This document shows positions 20,222-28,948 of a DNA stretch of 64,000 nt, piece after piece (position 1 is the stretch's first letter; each line of letters starts with the position of its first letter). A model generated the notes under the pieces. The model saw only the letters and a list, made by a program, of their open reading frames with translations, was not told the DNA's origin and did not search any database. The stretch is from Pseudomonas viridiflava (GTDB taxonomy: Bacteria; Pseudomonadota; Gammaproteobacteria; Pseudomonadales; Pseudomonadaceae): the NCBI RefSeq assembly GCF_900582195.1, contig NZ_UTHA01000243.1, forward strand, positions 1 through 64,000, in the 5' to 3' direction. The translations under genes and the position numbers were made by a program.

Positions 20222-20668
20222 TTATACCGTGGTGCTGACCAAATTGCCGCTAGTGGAACTCTTGGACATTTCCTTGACCAATGCACCCGCTACTTCTGCC
20301 ATCGCGGCGCTGGTTTGCGCGATCTGCCCCTGAATCGACATAACCGCCTGCGACTTCGCCTCGGGCGTCGGATAGGTTTCAGCTTGTGCCGCAGCCAGTT
20401 GCTGTTGCTGCTCCTGAAGCTGCTTTTGCAATTCCTGCATGCGCTTGAGCAGCATCTTGACGGTAACGCTCAGGTTGCTGCCACTTTCAGCCTTGCTGTC
20501 TTCTTGCGCAGCGCCACCGGTTCTGACCTGATTGCTCTCATCTTTCTCAGTGCCCAGCGCCTCGGTGGAAGCATCCGCTTCCGCCTCGCTCATTGCATTG
20601 ATGGTCGCTGCGGTTTTGCCGCCGATCGTGACTGCGCCAGGATTTGAAAAACCGACCGTCAGTGACAT
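20222..20668 (-). CDS. Coiled-coil hypothetical protein (FlxA-like)
   Basis: A 148-residue protein without a signal peptide. The N-terminal third is low-complexity, with many Ala, Glu and Ser. A strong coiled coil rich in Gln follows (MQELQKQLQEQQQQLAAAQ, about residues 78-96), then an Ala/Met-rich helix (GQIAQTSAAMAEVAGALV). The pattern resembles the FlxA-like family, whose role is not established. It is monocistronic and reads in the same direction as rbsB, whose promoter lies just upstream on the other side of the gap. Confidence 0.6.
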   Translation of the reverse strand: MSLTVGFSNPGAVTIGGKTAATINAMSEAEADASTEALGTEKDESNQVRTGGAAQEDSKAESGSNLSVTVKMLLKRMQELQKQLQEQQQQLAAAQAETYPTPEAKSQAVMSIQGQIAQTSAAMAEVAGALVKEMSKSSTSGNLVSTTV

Positions 20669-22106
<1,438 letters not shown>

Positions 22107-22115
22107 TTGACCTTC

Positions 22116-22175
22116 GCCCGATCAATTCTCGATCGGGCAACCTGCGCACTACTCGCCCAACAGGTGGGTAGTGCG
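22116..22175 (+). other. Two consecutive stem-loops after ansB
   Basis: The first hairpin is GCCCGATC/GATCGGGC (22116-22138). The second is a 13-pair stem at 22145-22175 with loop CAACA and two G-T pairs. The G-T pairs fit an RNA made from the plus strand. Neither is directly followed by a T run; the first T-rich stretch is about 20 bases later (22196-22200). They may protect the ansB mRNA 3' end or form an unusual terminator. Confidence 0.65.
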
Positions 22176-22275
22176 TCGCTTACAACACTCTCGCATTTTT
22201 CCTACAAAAAACTCGACACGACCTACACCAAAATCCGAAAACCGCTGTCAGAGGATTTTCTTGAATTTTAAGCAG

Positions 22276-22316
22276 TTGCGAAAATGCTTACAGTTAAATA
22301 CTGTATGCACGTACAG
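22276..22316 (+). promoter_or_regulatory. LexA-controlled promoter of DUF1654-endA
   Basis: A -35 element TTGCGA (22276-22281) and a -10 element TACTGT (22299-22304) are 17 bases apart. The -10 is overlapped by CTGTATGCACGTACAG (22301-22316), which fits the LexA box CTGT-N8-ACAG. LexA bound there would block initiation, so the operon should be induced by DNA damage. Confidence 0.85.
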
Positions 22317-22334
22317 CTTAATAAGGATAACCTC

Positions 22335-22574
22335 GTGGCCACCTCCCCTGATGCTCCTGACGCTTACGAACGCATGGGCATGCGCGTTCAGAAAATCATC
22401 AATTCCCCGACCGCCCAAAAAGCCAAAGCCGCACTGATCTTCCGTTTGCCGGACGAGCCGATGGACGACTGGGAGCGTCTGCTTGAGGAAATCGACGAGA
22501 ACGACAACGTCACCCTCGCCTATCGCGACGACGGTGGCGTGCAGATTTTTTGGGTTGTACCGAAGGAAGATTGA
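22335..22574 (+). CDS. DUF1654 domain protein, SOS-controlled
   Basis: A 79-residue acidic protein matching DUF1654: YERMGMRVQKIINSPTAQKA, then a Trp-containing acidic segment (WERLLEEIDENDNV) and the end VQIFWVVP. The GTG at 22335 is chosen because AAGGATAA lies about six bases before it and the LexA box lies upstream. A longer reading from 22284 would run through the promoter. It is four bases ahead of endA. Biochemical role unknown; the regulation implies a DNA-damage function. Confidence 0.85.
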   Translation: MATSPDAPDAYERMGMRVQKIINSPTAQKAKAALIFRLPDEPMDDWERLLEEIDENDNVTLAYRDDGGVQIFWVVPKED

Positions 22575-22578
22575 TTCA

Positions 22579-23268
22579 ATGAGTGTCCGCTGTTTTGCTT
22601 TGCTGCTTTTGTTTATCGCCATGGGTGCCCAGGCTGGCGCACCCCGCACCTTTACCGAAGCCAAGAAGGTCGCATGGAAGCTTTATGCGCCGCAGTCCAC
22701 AGAGTTTTATTGCGGGTGCAAGTACACCGGCAACAAGGTGGATCTGAAGGCGTGCGGTTACGTACCGCGCAAGAATGCCAAGCGTGCGTCACGCATTGAA
22801 TGGGAACACATCGTGCCGGCCTGGCAGTTCGGTCATCAGCGTCAGTGCTGGCAGGCAGGTGGACGCAAGAACTGCACGCGTTACGACCCAAGCTATCAAA
22901 AGGCTGAAGCCGATCTGCATAACCTGGTGCCGAGTATTGGCGAGGTCAATGGCGACCGCAGCAACTTCAGTTACGGTTGGCTGCCGGTGCAATCCGGGCA
23001 GTACGGTTCGTGCCTGACCCAGGTCGACTTCAAGGCGAAGAAGGTCATGCCTCGCCCGTCGATTCGCGGCATGATCGCCCGCACTTACTTCTACATGAGC
23101 AAGCAATACGGCTTGCGCCTGTCGAAACAGGATCGACAACTGTACGAGGCGTGGGATAAGACCTACCCGGTGCAGGACTGGGAGCGTCAGCGCAATCAGA
23201 GCGTGGCGTGCGTGATGGGGCGCGGCAATGAATTTGTCGGCCCGGTGAATATGAAAGCCTGCGGTTGA
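22579..23268 (+). CDS. endA: Endonuclease I, exported
   Basis: A 229-residue secreted or periplasmic DNase. The signal peptide is MSVRCFALLLLFIAMGAQA. The nuclease core has IEWEHIVPAW with the catalytic His, and DLHNLVPSIGEVNGDRSN, the metal-binding and family signature. Multiple cysteines (YCGCKY, KACG, RQCW, KNC, GSC, ACV, KACG) fit an extracytoplasmic protein. A longer open frame starting at 22483 overlaps DUF1654 and lacks the signal peptide at its start. Co-transcription with DUF1654 places it under LexA. Confidence 0.93.
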   Translation: MSVRCFALLLLFIAMGAQAGAPRTFTEAKKVAWKLYAPQSTEFYCGCKYTGNKVDLKACGYVPRKNAKRASRIEWEHIVPAWQFGHQRQCWQAGGRKNCTRYDPSYQKAEADLHNLVPSIGEVNGDRSNFSYGWLPVQSGQYGSCLTQVDFKAKKVMPRPSIRGMIARTYFYMSKQYGLRLSKQDRQLYEAWDKTYPVQDWERQRNQSVACVMGRGNEFVGPVNMKACG

Positions 23269-23283
23269 TCGACCACTAAAAAT

Positions 23284-23317
23284 AAAAGGCCTCGAACGTC
23301 ATGTCCGAGGCCTTTTT
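23284..23317. terminator. Bidirectional intrinsic terminator
   Basis: AAGGCCTCG/CGAGGCCTT stem with an A run before and a T run after. It ends endA on the plus strand and the siderophore-interacting protein gene on the minus strand. Confidence 0.9.
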
Positions 23318-23322
23318 TGTGG

Positions 23323-24225
23323 TTAGCTGCCCGCCTTGTTGTAACGCCAGTAACCCATCAGGTTGAGCGACTCCCTCGGGATCCCGCACTCTTTGATCAG
23401 GTACCTGCGCAGGCTCATCACCGCGGCGCTTTCTCCAGCGATCCAGCCATAGAAACCCTCACTGGCTGTATCGGCGATTTCCCAAAGAATCTCTTTGTCG
23501 ATATCGACCTCGGCCAACTCGACAGCCTGGACGATGGACGAGGCATGAATGGGTGGAACGGCTTTCTGTACTGCCGCCACCATCAACATACCGGCACTGG
23601 CCTGATCCCGGATCAGCCACTGCACCGTCAGCCCGGCCCAATCGGGAACTGCCAGCATATCTTCGACACTGTCGACTTCGAAAAACGCCTGTGTCAGGGG
23701 AGGTTCAGCCATAGCGGCCAACTCATCGAGAATGCCCATGGCCGCAGGTAGCGCGGTGCCGTCGGCGACCAGCAGAACCTGCTTGAGGATCTGCGGTGGC
23801 TTCCATTCGAATCCTCCGGCGTCTTGTGCGGAAAAGCGGCGATCCGGTGCGAGAATCTGCATCGAATCACCGGGCTGCGCCCGAAGCGCCCAACGCGAAG
23901 CCGGTCCGGTTTCGCCATGCAGAACGAAATCAATATCCACTTCGCCTTGTTCGGCACGCAAATGACGAATGGTGTAGGTGCGCATCGCCGGACGCCGATC
24001 GGCAATCATTGCCTTGAAGCGGTTGTACCAACCCTCGCTCTGAGCAAGCCTGGCAGGCGATCCATCAGCCGCAGGAAAAAACAGTTTCACCCTTTGATCC
24101 GGCGCCCAGGTGGCCATTTCTCTAACAGCAGGACTGGCCAGCGTGATCCGCATCATGTGCGGGCTGAGCAAGGTTTTGCGATGCAGGATAACGTCGAACA
24201 GCTGGTAAGGATTGGCGGAGGCCAT
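23323..24225 (-). CDS. Siderophore-interacting protein (FAD/NAD(P)H ferric reductase)
   Basis: A 300-residue member of the SIP/ViuB family, which reduces ferric siderophores in the cytoplasm to free iron. The N-terminal FAD-binding barrel contains MRTYTIRHLR, the RxYT FAD motif. It is followed by a pyridine-nucleotide domain with LVADGTALPAAMGIL, and the C-terminal region WIAGESAAVMSLRRYLI is typical. The ATG at 24225 (MASANPYQLF) with AAGGAG upstream is preferred over longer frames. No siderophore or regulator gene is adjacent. Confidence 0.92.
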   Translation of the reverse strand: MASANPYQLFDVILHRKTLLSPHMMRITLASPAVREMATWAPDQRVKLFFPAADGSPARLAQSEGWYNRFKAMIADRRPAMRTYTIRHLRAEQGEVDIDFVLHGETGPASRWALRAQPGDSMQILAPDRRFSAQDAGGFEWKPPQILKQVLLVADGTALPAAMGILDELAAMAEPPLTQAFFEVDSVEDMLAVPDWAGLTVQWLIRDQASAGMLMVAAVQKAVPPIHASSIVQAVELAEVDIDKEILWEIADTASEGFYGWIAGESAAVMSLRRYLIKECGIPRESLNLMGYWRYNKAGS

Positions 24226-24313
24226 GCGGAGCTCCTTCGGAAAAATCGTGACTGACTCGTAAAAGACGAGCCACGTCCGAGGTCCTTTAGGTCGCTCCGC
24301 TGAAATGCAGCAT

Positions 24314-24679
24314 TTACGGCGTGAGCGGGTGCTCAACCACCACCGATTCAATATTCTGCTTCTTGGCTTTCACCAGAGCAGCATCCACTTGTACTTTTCG
24401 GGCCTCAGCTTCGGCTTGCGAGTTGAAAGGACCAATCAGAATTCGCGCTTTGCCACTGCTGTCCTTGATCACCGTAGGCACGAAGGCGTGCTCAATCAAC
24501 CAGCCGCTCAGGTCGCTGATAGCCTGCGGGGTCTCGCCGCGCACTTCGAGATCCCATTGTGGTGCGGCCGCAGCAGGCGCCGTCACTACAGCCGATTGTG
24601 GTTTTGCTGCGTCTGCATTCTTGCCTTCACCACAGCCAGTCAATACCAGAGCCGCGACCAACCAAACCAATTTGCGCAC
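24314..24679 (-). CDS. SPOR-domain lipoprotein
   Basis: A 121-residue lipoprotein with lipobox LTGC (lipidated Cys about residue 16) and a C-terminal SPOR-type repeat (VPTVIKDSSGKARILIGPFNS, followed by an EAEARK helix). SPOR domains bind denuded peptidoglycan at the division septum. It stands alone between the siderophore-interacting protein gene and rsmE. A role at the septum is inferred from the domain. Confidence 0.8.
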   Translation of the reverse strand: MRKLVWLVAALVLTGCGEGKNADAAKPQSAVVTAPAAAAPQWDLEVRGETPQAISDLSGWLIEHAFVPTVIKDSSGKARILIGPFNSQAEAEARKVQVDAALVKAKKQNIESVVVEHPLTP

Positions 24680-24929
24680 AACACTTTCCTCGAAATTCTC
24701 AAAGCCGCGATCTTATCATTCATAAATACTTCGCGAGGCCCGCAAATTGGGCACAAAACAACGAGATTGATGGTTGCAGCCTCTGTATAGTTACGCCCTG
24801 GGAATTAATGCCGCTTCTGCGCGTCAGAAAGAGGCACCCAAACCGTGAGACTTCGCACTAATCTATACGTACCACCGACCTCTGCACTGTCTGAATCAGG
24901 TGCCCTACAAAGCAATCAAGGAGAAGACC

Positions 24930-25124
24930 ATGCTGATACTCACCCGCAAAGTCGGTGAAAGCATAAACATCGGTGATGACATCACTATCACCATTCTGGG
25001 CGTTAGCGGCCAACAGGTCCGCATTGGTATCAACGCTCCGAAAAACGTTGCAGTGCACCGTGAAGAGATTTACCAGCGCATTCAGGCTGGCCTGACCGCC
25101 CCGGACAAGCCACAAACTCCCTGA
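24930..25124 (+). CDS. rsmE: RsmE, CsrA-family translational regulator
   Basis: A 64-residue RNA-binding repressor of the Gac/Rsm cascade. The sequence [17 protein letters not shown]...[15 protein letters not shown] corresponds to RsmE rather than RsmA, which begins MLILTRRCAESL. The RNA-contact Arg44 region (VAVHREEIY) is intact. AAGGAG lies directly before the ATG and contains the GGA core recognised by Rsm proteins, so autorepression is plausible. An in-frame ATG at 24900 is ignored because it precedes the ribosome-binding site. Confidence 0.93.
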   Translation: MLILTRKVGESINIGDDITITILGVSGQQVRIGINAPKNVAVHREEIYQRIQAGLTAPDKPQTP

Positions 25125-25140
25125 GCCGCCTCGCAGTCAG

Positions 25141-25175
25141 TAGCCAGTCCGTTTACCTCGTGGAATGACTGGCTA
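25141..25175 (+). terminator. Stem-loop after rsmE
   Basis: TAGCCAGTC/GACTGGCTA, a nine-base stem with a 17-base loop, 16 bases after the rsmE stop. It lacks a T run, so it may stabilise the mRNA end rather than terminate by itself. Confidence 0.5.
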
Positions 25176-25334
25176 GAGATTCACGCGCCGTTTTGCCATC
25201 CGCTTCCCACTTCGCTGGGTACGGCGCCTGACACACCCCTCCCCTTCACACCCCCCTCCTGCTGCCGGATACTACCTGCCATCCCCGAAGCTGGCTGTCG
25301 GACATTTCCGATAGAGCGCAGAGAATTCGCCTTC

Positions 25335-25790
25335 CTAACCAAATGTCACTCCACGCGCCATCCCTGTGGCCGCCACCATTATCAGTACCAGCAACAACGC
25401 CTCGACATGACTGATTCGCGCGTACAGCTTTGCGCGCCCGGTATCGATGACTGCGCCGCGTGCGGACGCGATCCGCCACTTGATCAACGTGATCATCGGG
25501 CCGAGCTCTACAATCAGGATCAGCACAAACAGCGTCATCTTCAGATGAAACAGCGGCTGATGAAGATAATAGTCAGTGCCTTTTTCAAAGCCACCAAAAG
25601 CCCGCATCCCGCCTGTCACCAGCAGAATCAGCGCAGAGATCCCCCAGAGATTATCGGCAAGTAAAACACGCCTGGCCTCACCTGCGCCGGCATCGAGGCG
25701 ACTGAATGCCGTCCCTCGAGTCAGAACCGCCCAAAAACCCAAGGCATAAGCCAGTAGATGAATAGCTGCAAGAAACCAGTGAGCCAGCAT
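25335..25790 (-). CDS. DUF2214 family inner-membrane protein
   Basis: A 151-residue protein with four hydrophobic segments (about residues 6-25, 45-65, 80-105, 125-148). The family pattern ADNLWGISALILLVTGGMRAFGG, KGTDYYL and LKMTLFVLILIVELGPM is clear. The ATG at 25790 (MLAHWFLAAIHLLAYALG) fits the family length of about 150; the open frame continues to 25943 but runs into a terminator hairpin. Function unknown. Confidence 0.85.
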   Translation of the reverse strand: MLAHWFLAAIHLLAYALGFWAVLTRGTAFSRLDAGAGEARRVLLADNLWGISALILLVTGGMRAFGGFEKGTDYYLHQPLFHLKMTLFVLILIVELGPMITLIKWRIASARGAVIDTGRAKLYARISHVEALLLVLIMVAATGMARGVTFG

Positions 25791-25934
25791 CGATACACCC
25801 CCATCCAAATGAGTTGAAAATCGGCCAGTCAGTAGTAGTCGAAAAAGCAGGGATTCGCTTGCGAGCAATCGCCCGGCAATTACAGGGTATCGAGCGGAAA
25901 AATAGAGCGGCAAAAGCCAAATTGCAGGCAAAAA

Positions 25935-26062
25935 AAATCCCAAGCAGCTGATGGAAGCTTGGGATTTAAAAATGCATAAACCGTGGTGGTGAACGCGGGG
26001 CGAATGTTACTTAATTCCACGGACAGTAACAACGTTTTTTTGATAACCGGTTGGTTAGTAAC
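25935..26062 (-). ncRNA. Candidate small RNA ending in an intrinsic terminator
   Basis: A strong terminator at 25935-25967 (minus strand AAATCCCAAGC/GCTTGGGATTT then eight T) has no gene before it. The only upstream minus-strand gene, tRNA-Val, has its own terminator at 26331. A possible promoter lies at 26069-26096 (TTGAAA, 16 bases, TAGGTT), which would start a transcript of about 130 bases near 26062. No convincing reading frame lies inside. It could instead be a leader attenuator of the DUF2214 gene, 145 bases downstream. Position and structure only; no known RNA family recognised. Confidence 0.35.
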
Positions 26063-26068
26063 ACTCGT

Positions 26069-26330
26069 AACCTATTCAATATCCACATCTTTTCAAAGGG
26101 CGCTCGCGACGAGCGGCAAACCGCCTGACCCGACGATGCAGACATTCGACCGTGGGCGGGGGCACGACGAAGACTTGCGCACGCCATTCAGCAAGGACCG
26201 CAAAACGGTGAAGTACGACTCGCAGTGGATCAATAGGCCAGGCATGGAATCTCGAACGCCCTGAAATCGACCGAACGTGAAGTCCAGCTGGCGCCCTAGA
26301 GGAGGATTTGCAAATCGCAGACAACAAAAA
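26069..26330. other. Intergenic stretch without a recognisable gene
   Basis: About 260 bases between the candidate small-RNA promoter and the tRNA-Val terminator. A plus-strand frame of 93 codons (25983-26264) crosses it, but it has no ribosome-binding site and unconvincing composition. Nothing else is recognised. Confidence 0.45.
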
Positions 26331-26355
26331 AGGGCCCACCTTTCGGTGAGCCCTT
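26331..26355 (-). terminator. Terminator after tRNA-Val(GAC)
   Basis: Minus strand AAGGGCTCAC, loop, GTGGGCCCTT, then TTTT. It lies 30 bases after the tRNA 3' end. Confidence 0.88.
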
Positions 26356-26384
26356 CTAGACCGCCCAGCAGAGCGGATTTTGTT

Positions 26385-26461
26385 TGGTAGGCGCGATTGG
26401 ACTCGAACCAACGACCCCCACCATGTCAAGGTGGTGCTCTAACCAACTGAGCTACGTGCCT
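26385..26461 (-). tRNA. tRNA-Val (GAC anticodon)
   Basis: A 77-base cloverleaf with encoded CCA. Anticodon stem CCACC/GGTGG, loop TTGACAT giving GAC, T loop GTTCGAGTC. The acceptor stem AGGCACG/CGCGCCT has an A-C mismatch at the fifth pair (positions 5 and 68); the other six pairs are good. It has its own promoter and terminator. Confidence 0.95.
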
Positions 26462-26474
26462 GCTGTGAGGCGGC

Positions 26475-26502
26475 ATTCTACGGAATTCCGGAGGGGTGTC
26501 AA
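26475..26502 (-). promoter_or_regulatory. Sigma70 promoter of tRNA-Val(GAC)
   Basis: Minus strand TTGACA (26497-26502), a 16-base spacer, and TAGAAT (26475-26480). The -10 ends 13 bases before the mature tRNA 5' end. A near-consensus stable-RNA promoter. Confidence 0.85.
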
Positions 26503-26644
26503 CACCTTTTTTTCACCTAACCCTATGAATATGCAAAATATTTAATTTCGGGTCGCCAACGAAGATTTTCCGTTGGCTGGCGGAGGTTTTTCAACTCGGG
26601 TAGGATCGATGCACTCGTAAAATATATTAAACAGAGGCTGCAGG

Positions 26645-27928
26645 ATGGCGAACACCCTTTACCCAGAGTCCTATTACGCTGCGTCGGCCAACGCCGTACC
26701 GCCCCGCCCTGCCTTGCAGGATGATGTGGAGACGGACGTCTGTGTGATCGGCGCCGGGTATACCGGATTGTCCTCTGCCTTGTTTCTGCTGGAAAACGGT
26801 TTTCGCGTCACCGTCCTGGAAGCGGCCAAGGTCGGCTTCGGCGCCTCGGGGCGCAATGGCGGGCAGATCGTCAACAGCTATAGCCGTGACATCGACGTCA
26901 TCGAGCGCAGTGTCGGCCCCAAACAAGCACAACTGCTCGGGCAGATGGCGTTCGAGGGCGGTCGGATCATTCGCGAGCGCGTGGCCAAGTACAACATTCA
27001 GTGCGACCTGAAGGATGGCGGCGTGTTCGCCGCGCTGACAGCCAAGCAGATGGGCCATCTGGAATCGCAGAAGCGCCTCTGGGAGCGCTTCGGTCATACG
27101 CAGCTCGAACTGCTCGATCAACGCCGTATTCGCGAAGTGGTTGCGTGCGATCAGTACGTCGGCGGCATGCTCGACATGAGCGGCGGGCATATTCATCCGC
27201 TGAACCTCGCGCTCGGCGAAGCGGCGGCGCTCGAGTCCCTCGGCGGCACTATTTACGAACAATCACCCGCCGTGCGCATCGAGCGCGGCGCCAACCCGGT
27301 CGTGCACACGCCGCAAGGCAAGGTCAGAGCCAAGTTCATCATCGTCGCCGGCAATGCCTACCTCGGCAATCTGGTGCCGGAACTGGCAGCCAAGTCGATG
27401 CCATGCGGCACGCAAGTGATCACCACCGAGCCGCTGGGCGATGAGCTGGCGCGAGCGTTACTACCTCAGGATTACTGCGTTGAAGACTGCAATTATCTGC
27501 TCGACTACTACCGCCTGACGGGCGACAAGCGTCTGATTTTCGGTGGAGGCGTGGTGTATGGTGCGCGCGATCCGGCCAACATCGAGGCGATCATCCGTCC
27601 GAAAATGCTCAAGGCGTTTCCGCAACTCAAGGATGTGAAGATTGATTACGCCTGGACAGGAAACTTCCTGCTGACTTTGTCGCGTTTGCCACAGGTTGGC
27701 CGACTGGGCGACAACATCTATTACTCGCAGGGCTGCAGTGGCCATGGTGTGACCTACACGCATTTGGCAGGCAAGGTCCTCGCTGAAGCGTTGCGCGGTC
27801 AGGCCGAACGTTTTGATGCGTTTGCCGACTTGCCGCACTATCCATTCCCCGGCGGACAGCTGCTGCGTACGCCATTTGCTGCGTTAGGTGCTTGGTATTA
27901 CGGCTTGCGCGACAAATTCGGGATGTAA
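26645..27928 (+). CDS. FAD-dependent amine oxidase, gamma-glutamylputrescine oxidase-like
   Basis: A 427-residue DAO-fold flavoprotein. The Rossmann FAD motif VIGAGYTGLSSALFLLE lies near residue 34, followed by GFGASGRNGGQI, a family signature of PuuB/PauB-type oxidases. The C-terminal GCSGHGVTYTHLAGKVLAE closes the FAD site. PuuB oxidises gamma-glutamylputrescine in polyamine catabolism. No partner puu/pau gene is next to it, so the exact amine is uncertain. It has a single-gene layout with a terminator directly after. Confidence 0.85.
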   Translation: MANTLYPESYYAASANAVPPRPALQDDVETDVCVIGAGYTGLSSALFLLENGFRVTVLEAAKVGFGASGRNGGQIVNSYSRDIDVIERSVGPKQAQLLGQMAFEGGRIIRERVAKYNIQCDLKDGGVFAALTAKQMGHLESQKRLWERFGHTQLELLDQRRIREVVACDQYVGGMLDMSGGHIHPLNLALGEAAALESLGGTIYEQSPAVRIERGANPVVHTPQGKVRAKFIIVAGNAYLGNLVPELAAKSMPCGTQVITTEPLGDELARALLPQDYCVEDCNYLLDYYRLTGDKRLIFGGGVVYGARDPANIEAIIRPKMLKAFPQLKDVKIDYAWTGNFLLTLSRLPQVGRLGDNIYYSQGCSGHGVTYTHLAGKVLAEALRGQAERFDAFADLPHYPFPGGQLLRTPFAALGAWYYGLRDKFGM

Positions 27929-27929
27929 A

Positions 27930-27957
27930 AAAGGGCCGCTGAACAGCGGCCCTCTTT
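27930..27957 (+). terminator. Intrinsic terminator
   Basis: AGGGCCGCT/AGCGGCCCT stem, loop GAAC, followed by CTTTATT. It ends the FAD oxidase transcript. A preceding A run also suits the convergent xdhC transcript. Confidence 0.8.
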
Positions 27958-27975
27958 ATTCAACACTGAACGGTT

Positions 27976-28947
27976 TCAGAGCTGATCCCGAGCAATCCCG
28001 CTACGAATACGCACAATATCAGCCAGCACGGCCAAGGCAATTTCCGCCGGCGTCTTGCTGCCGAGGTTAAGCCCGATCGGCGCATGAATCCGCGCCAACT
28101 CGCTCTCCCTCAGCCCGCCAATCCGGCGCAATCGCTCAAAGCGTTTCTGCGACGTCTGCAGCGACCCCATCACGCCAATGTAGAACGCTTCAGTGCGCAC
28201 CGCTTCCATCATCGCCAAATCGTCGATGCGCGGATCATGCGTCAGCGCCACGACCGCGGTATCACGATGACAGCCGCCGTCAGCAATAAACACCGATGGC
28301 AATTGCCGACGAACCTCCACGCCATCAAGCACCACACCTTCCAGTACTTCATCGCGCGGATCGCAGAGAATCACTTCAAAGCCAAGGCCAACAGCAAACT
28401 CGGCACAGGCCTGCGCCACGCTGGAATAACCGGCGAGCAACAAGCGCTGCGCCGCGCCGACACGAATGCGTACCCGATCAATCTCGCGCTCGATCCGCGC
28501 ACCCTGCTCGCGATCGGCAAACAGAGTGCGTGCACCGCTGGCCAGATCGACCTCGCGAATCAAGCGACGCTGACCAAGCAGCGCCGACTCCAATTCACGC
28601 AGATGCGCCTGCACCTCGCAGTCAGCGTCAAATTTCTCAACCAGCACATCGAGAATGCCGCCACAGGGCAGGCTGACCCGCGAGCGCGGATCGTCGCCTT
28701 CGCCGTAACGCACGACATTGACCGCATCGAGAAACGCACCTTCGGCGACGCGCTCGAGAAAATCTTCCTCGACGCAACCGCCAGACAGCGACCCGATCCA
28801 CTGTCCGCCTTCGTTCACCGCCAGCAGCGAACCCGGCGCACGCGGTGCCGAGCCGTAAGTGGTCAACACGGTGCAGAGCCAGATACGCTGCCCCGCCACC
28901 GACCACTCCAGCGCACGGCGCAGCACTTGTAGATCGAGATGCTGCAT
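27976..28947 (-). CDS. xdhC: XdhC family molybdenum-cofactor maturation protein
   Basis: A 323-residue XdhC/CoxI-family protein that delivers sulfurated molybdenum cofactor to molybdenum hydroxylases. The N-terminal domain has TYGSAPRAPGSLLAV and the conserved SLSGGCVEEDF with its cysteine. The C-terminal Rossmann domain has LTHDPRIDDLAM and FYIGVMGSLQTSQKRFERL. It is one base after the cytochrome gene, so it belongs to the same operon as its presumed client enzyme. Confidence 0.92.
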   Translation of the reverse strand: MQHLDLQVLRRALEWSVAGQRIWLCTVLTTYGSAPRAPGSLLAVNEGGQWIGSLSGGCVEEDFLERVAEGAFLDAVNVVRYGEGDDPRSRVSLPCGGILDVLVEKFDADCEVQAHLRELESALLGQRRLIREVDLASGARTLFADREQGARIEREIDRVRIRVGAAQRLLLAGYSSVAQACAEFAVGLGFEVILCDPRDEVLEGVVLDGVEVRRQLPSVFIADGGCHRDTAVVALTHDPRIDDLAMMEAVRTEAFYIGVMGSLQTSQKRFERLRRIGGLRESELARIHAPIGLNLGSKTPAEIALAVLADIVRIRSGIARDQL

Positions 28948-28948
28948 G

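Noticed and set aside
25983-26264. A 93-codon plus-strand frame near tRNA-Val
   Set aside because: No ribosome-binding site, no recognisable domain, and it overlaps the candidate small-RNA promoter.
26240-26265. A T-loop-like string (GTTCGAGATTCC on the minus strand) that might be a tRNA fragment or attachment site
   Set aside because: It does not match the 3' end of the neighbouring tRNA-Val, and no acceptor or anticodon arm is present.
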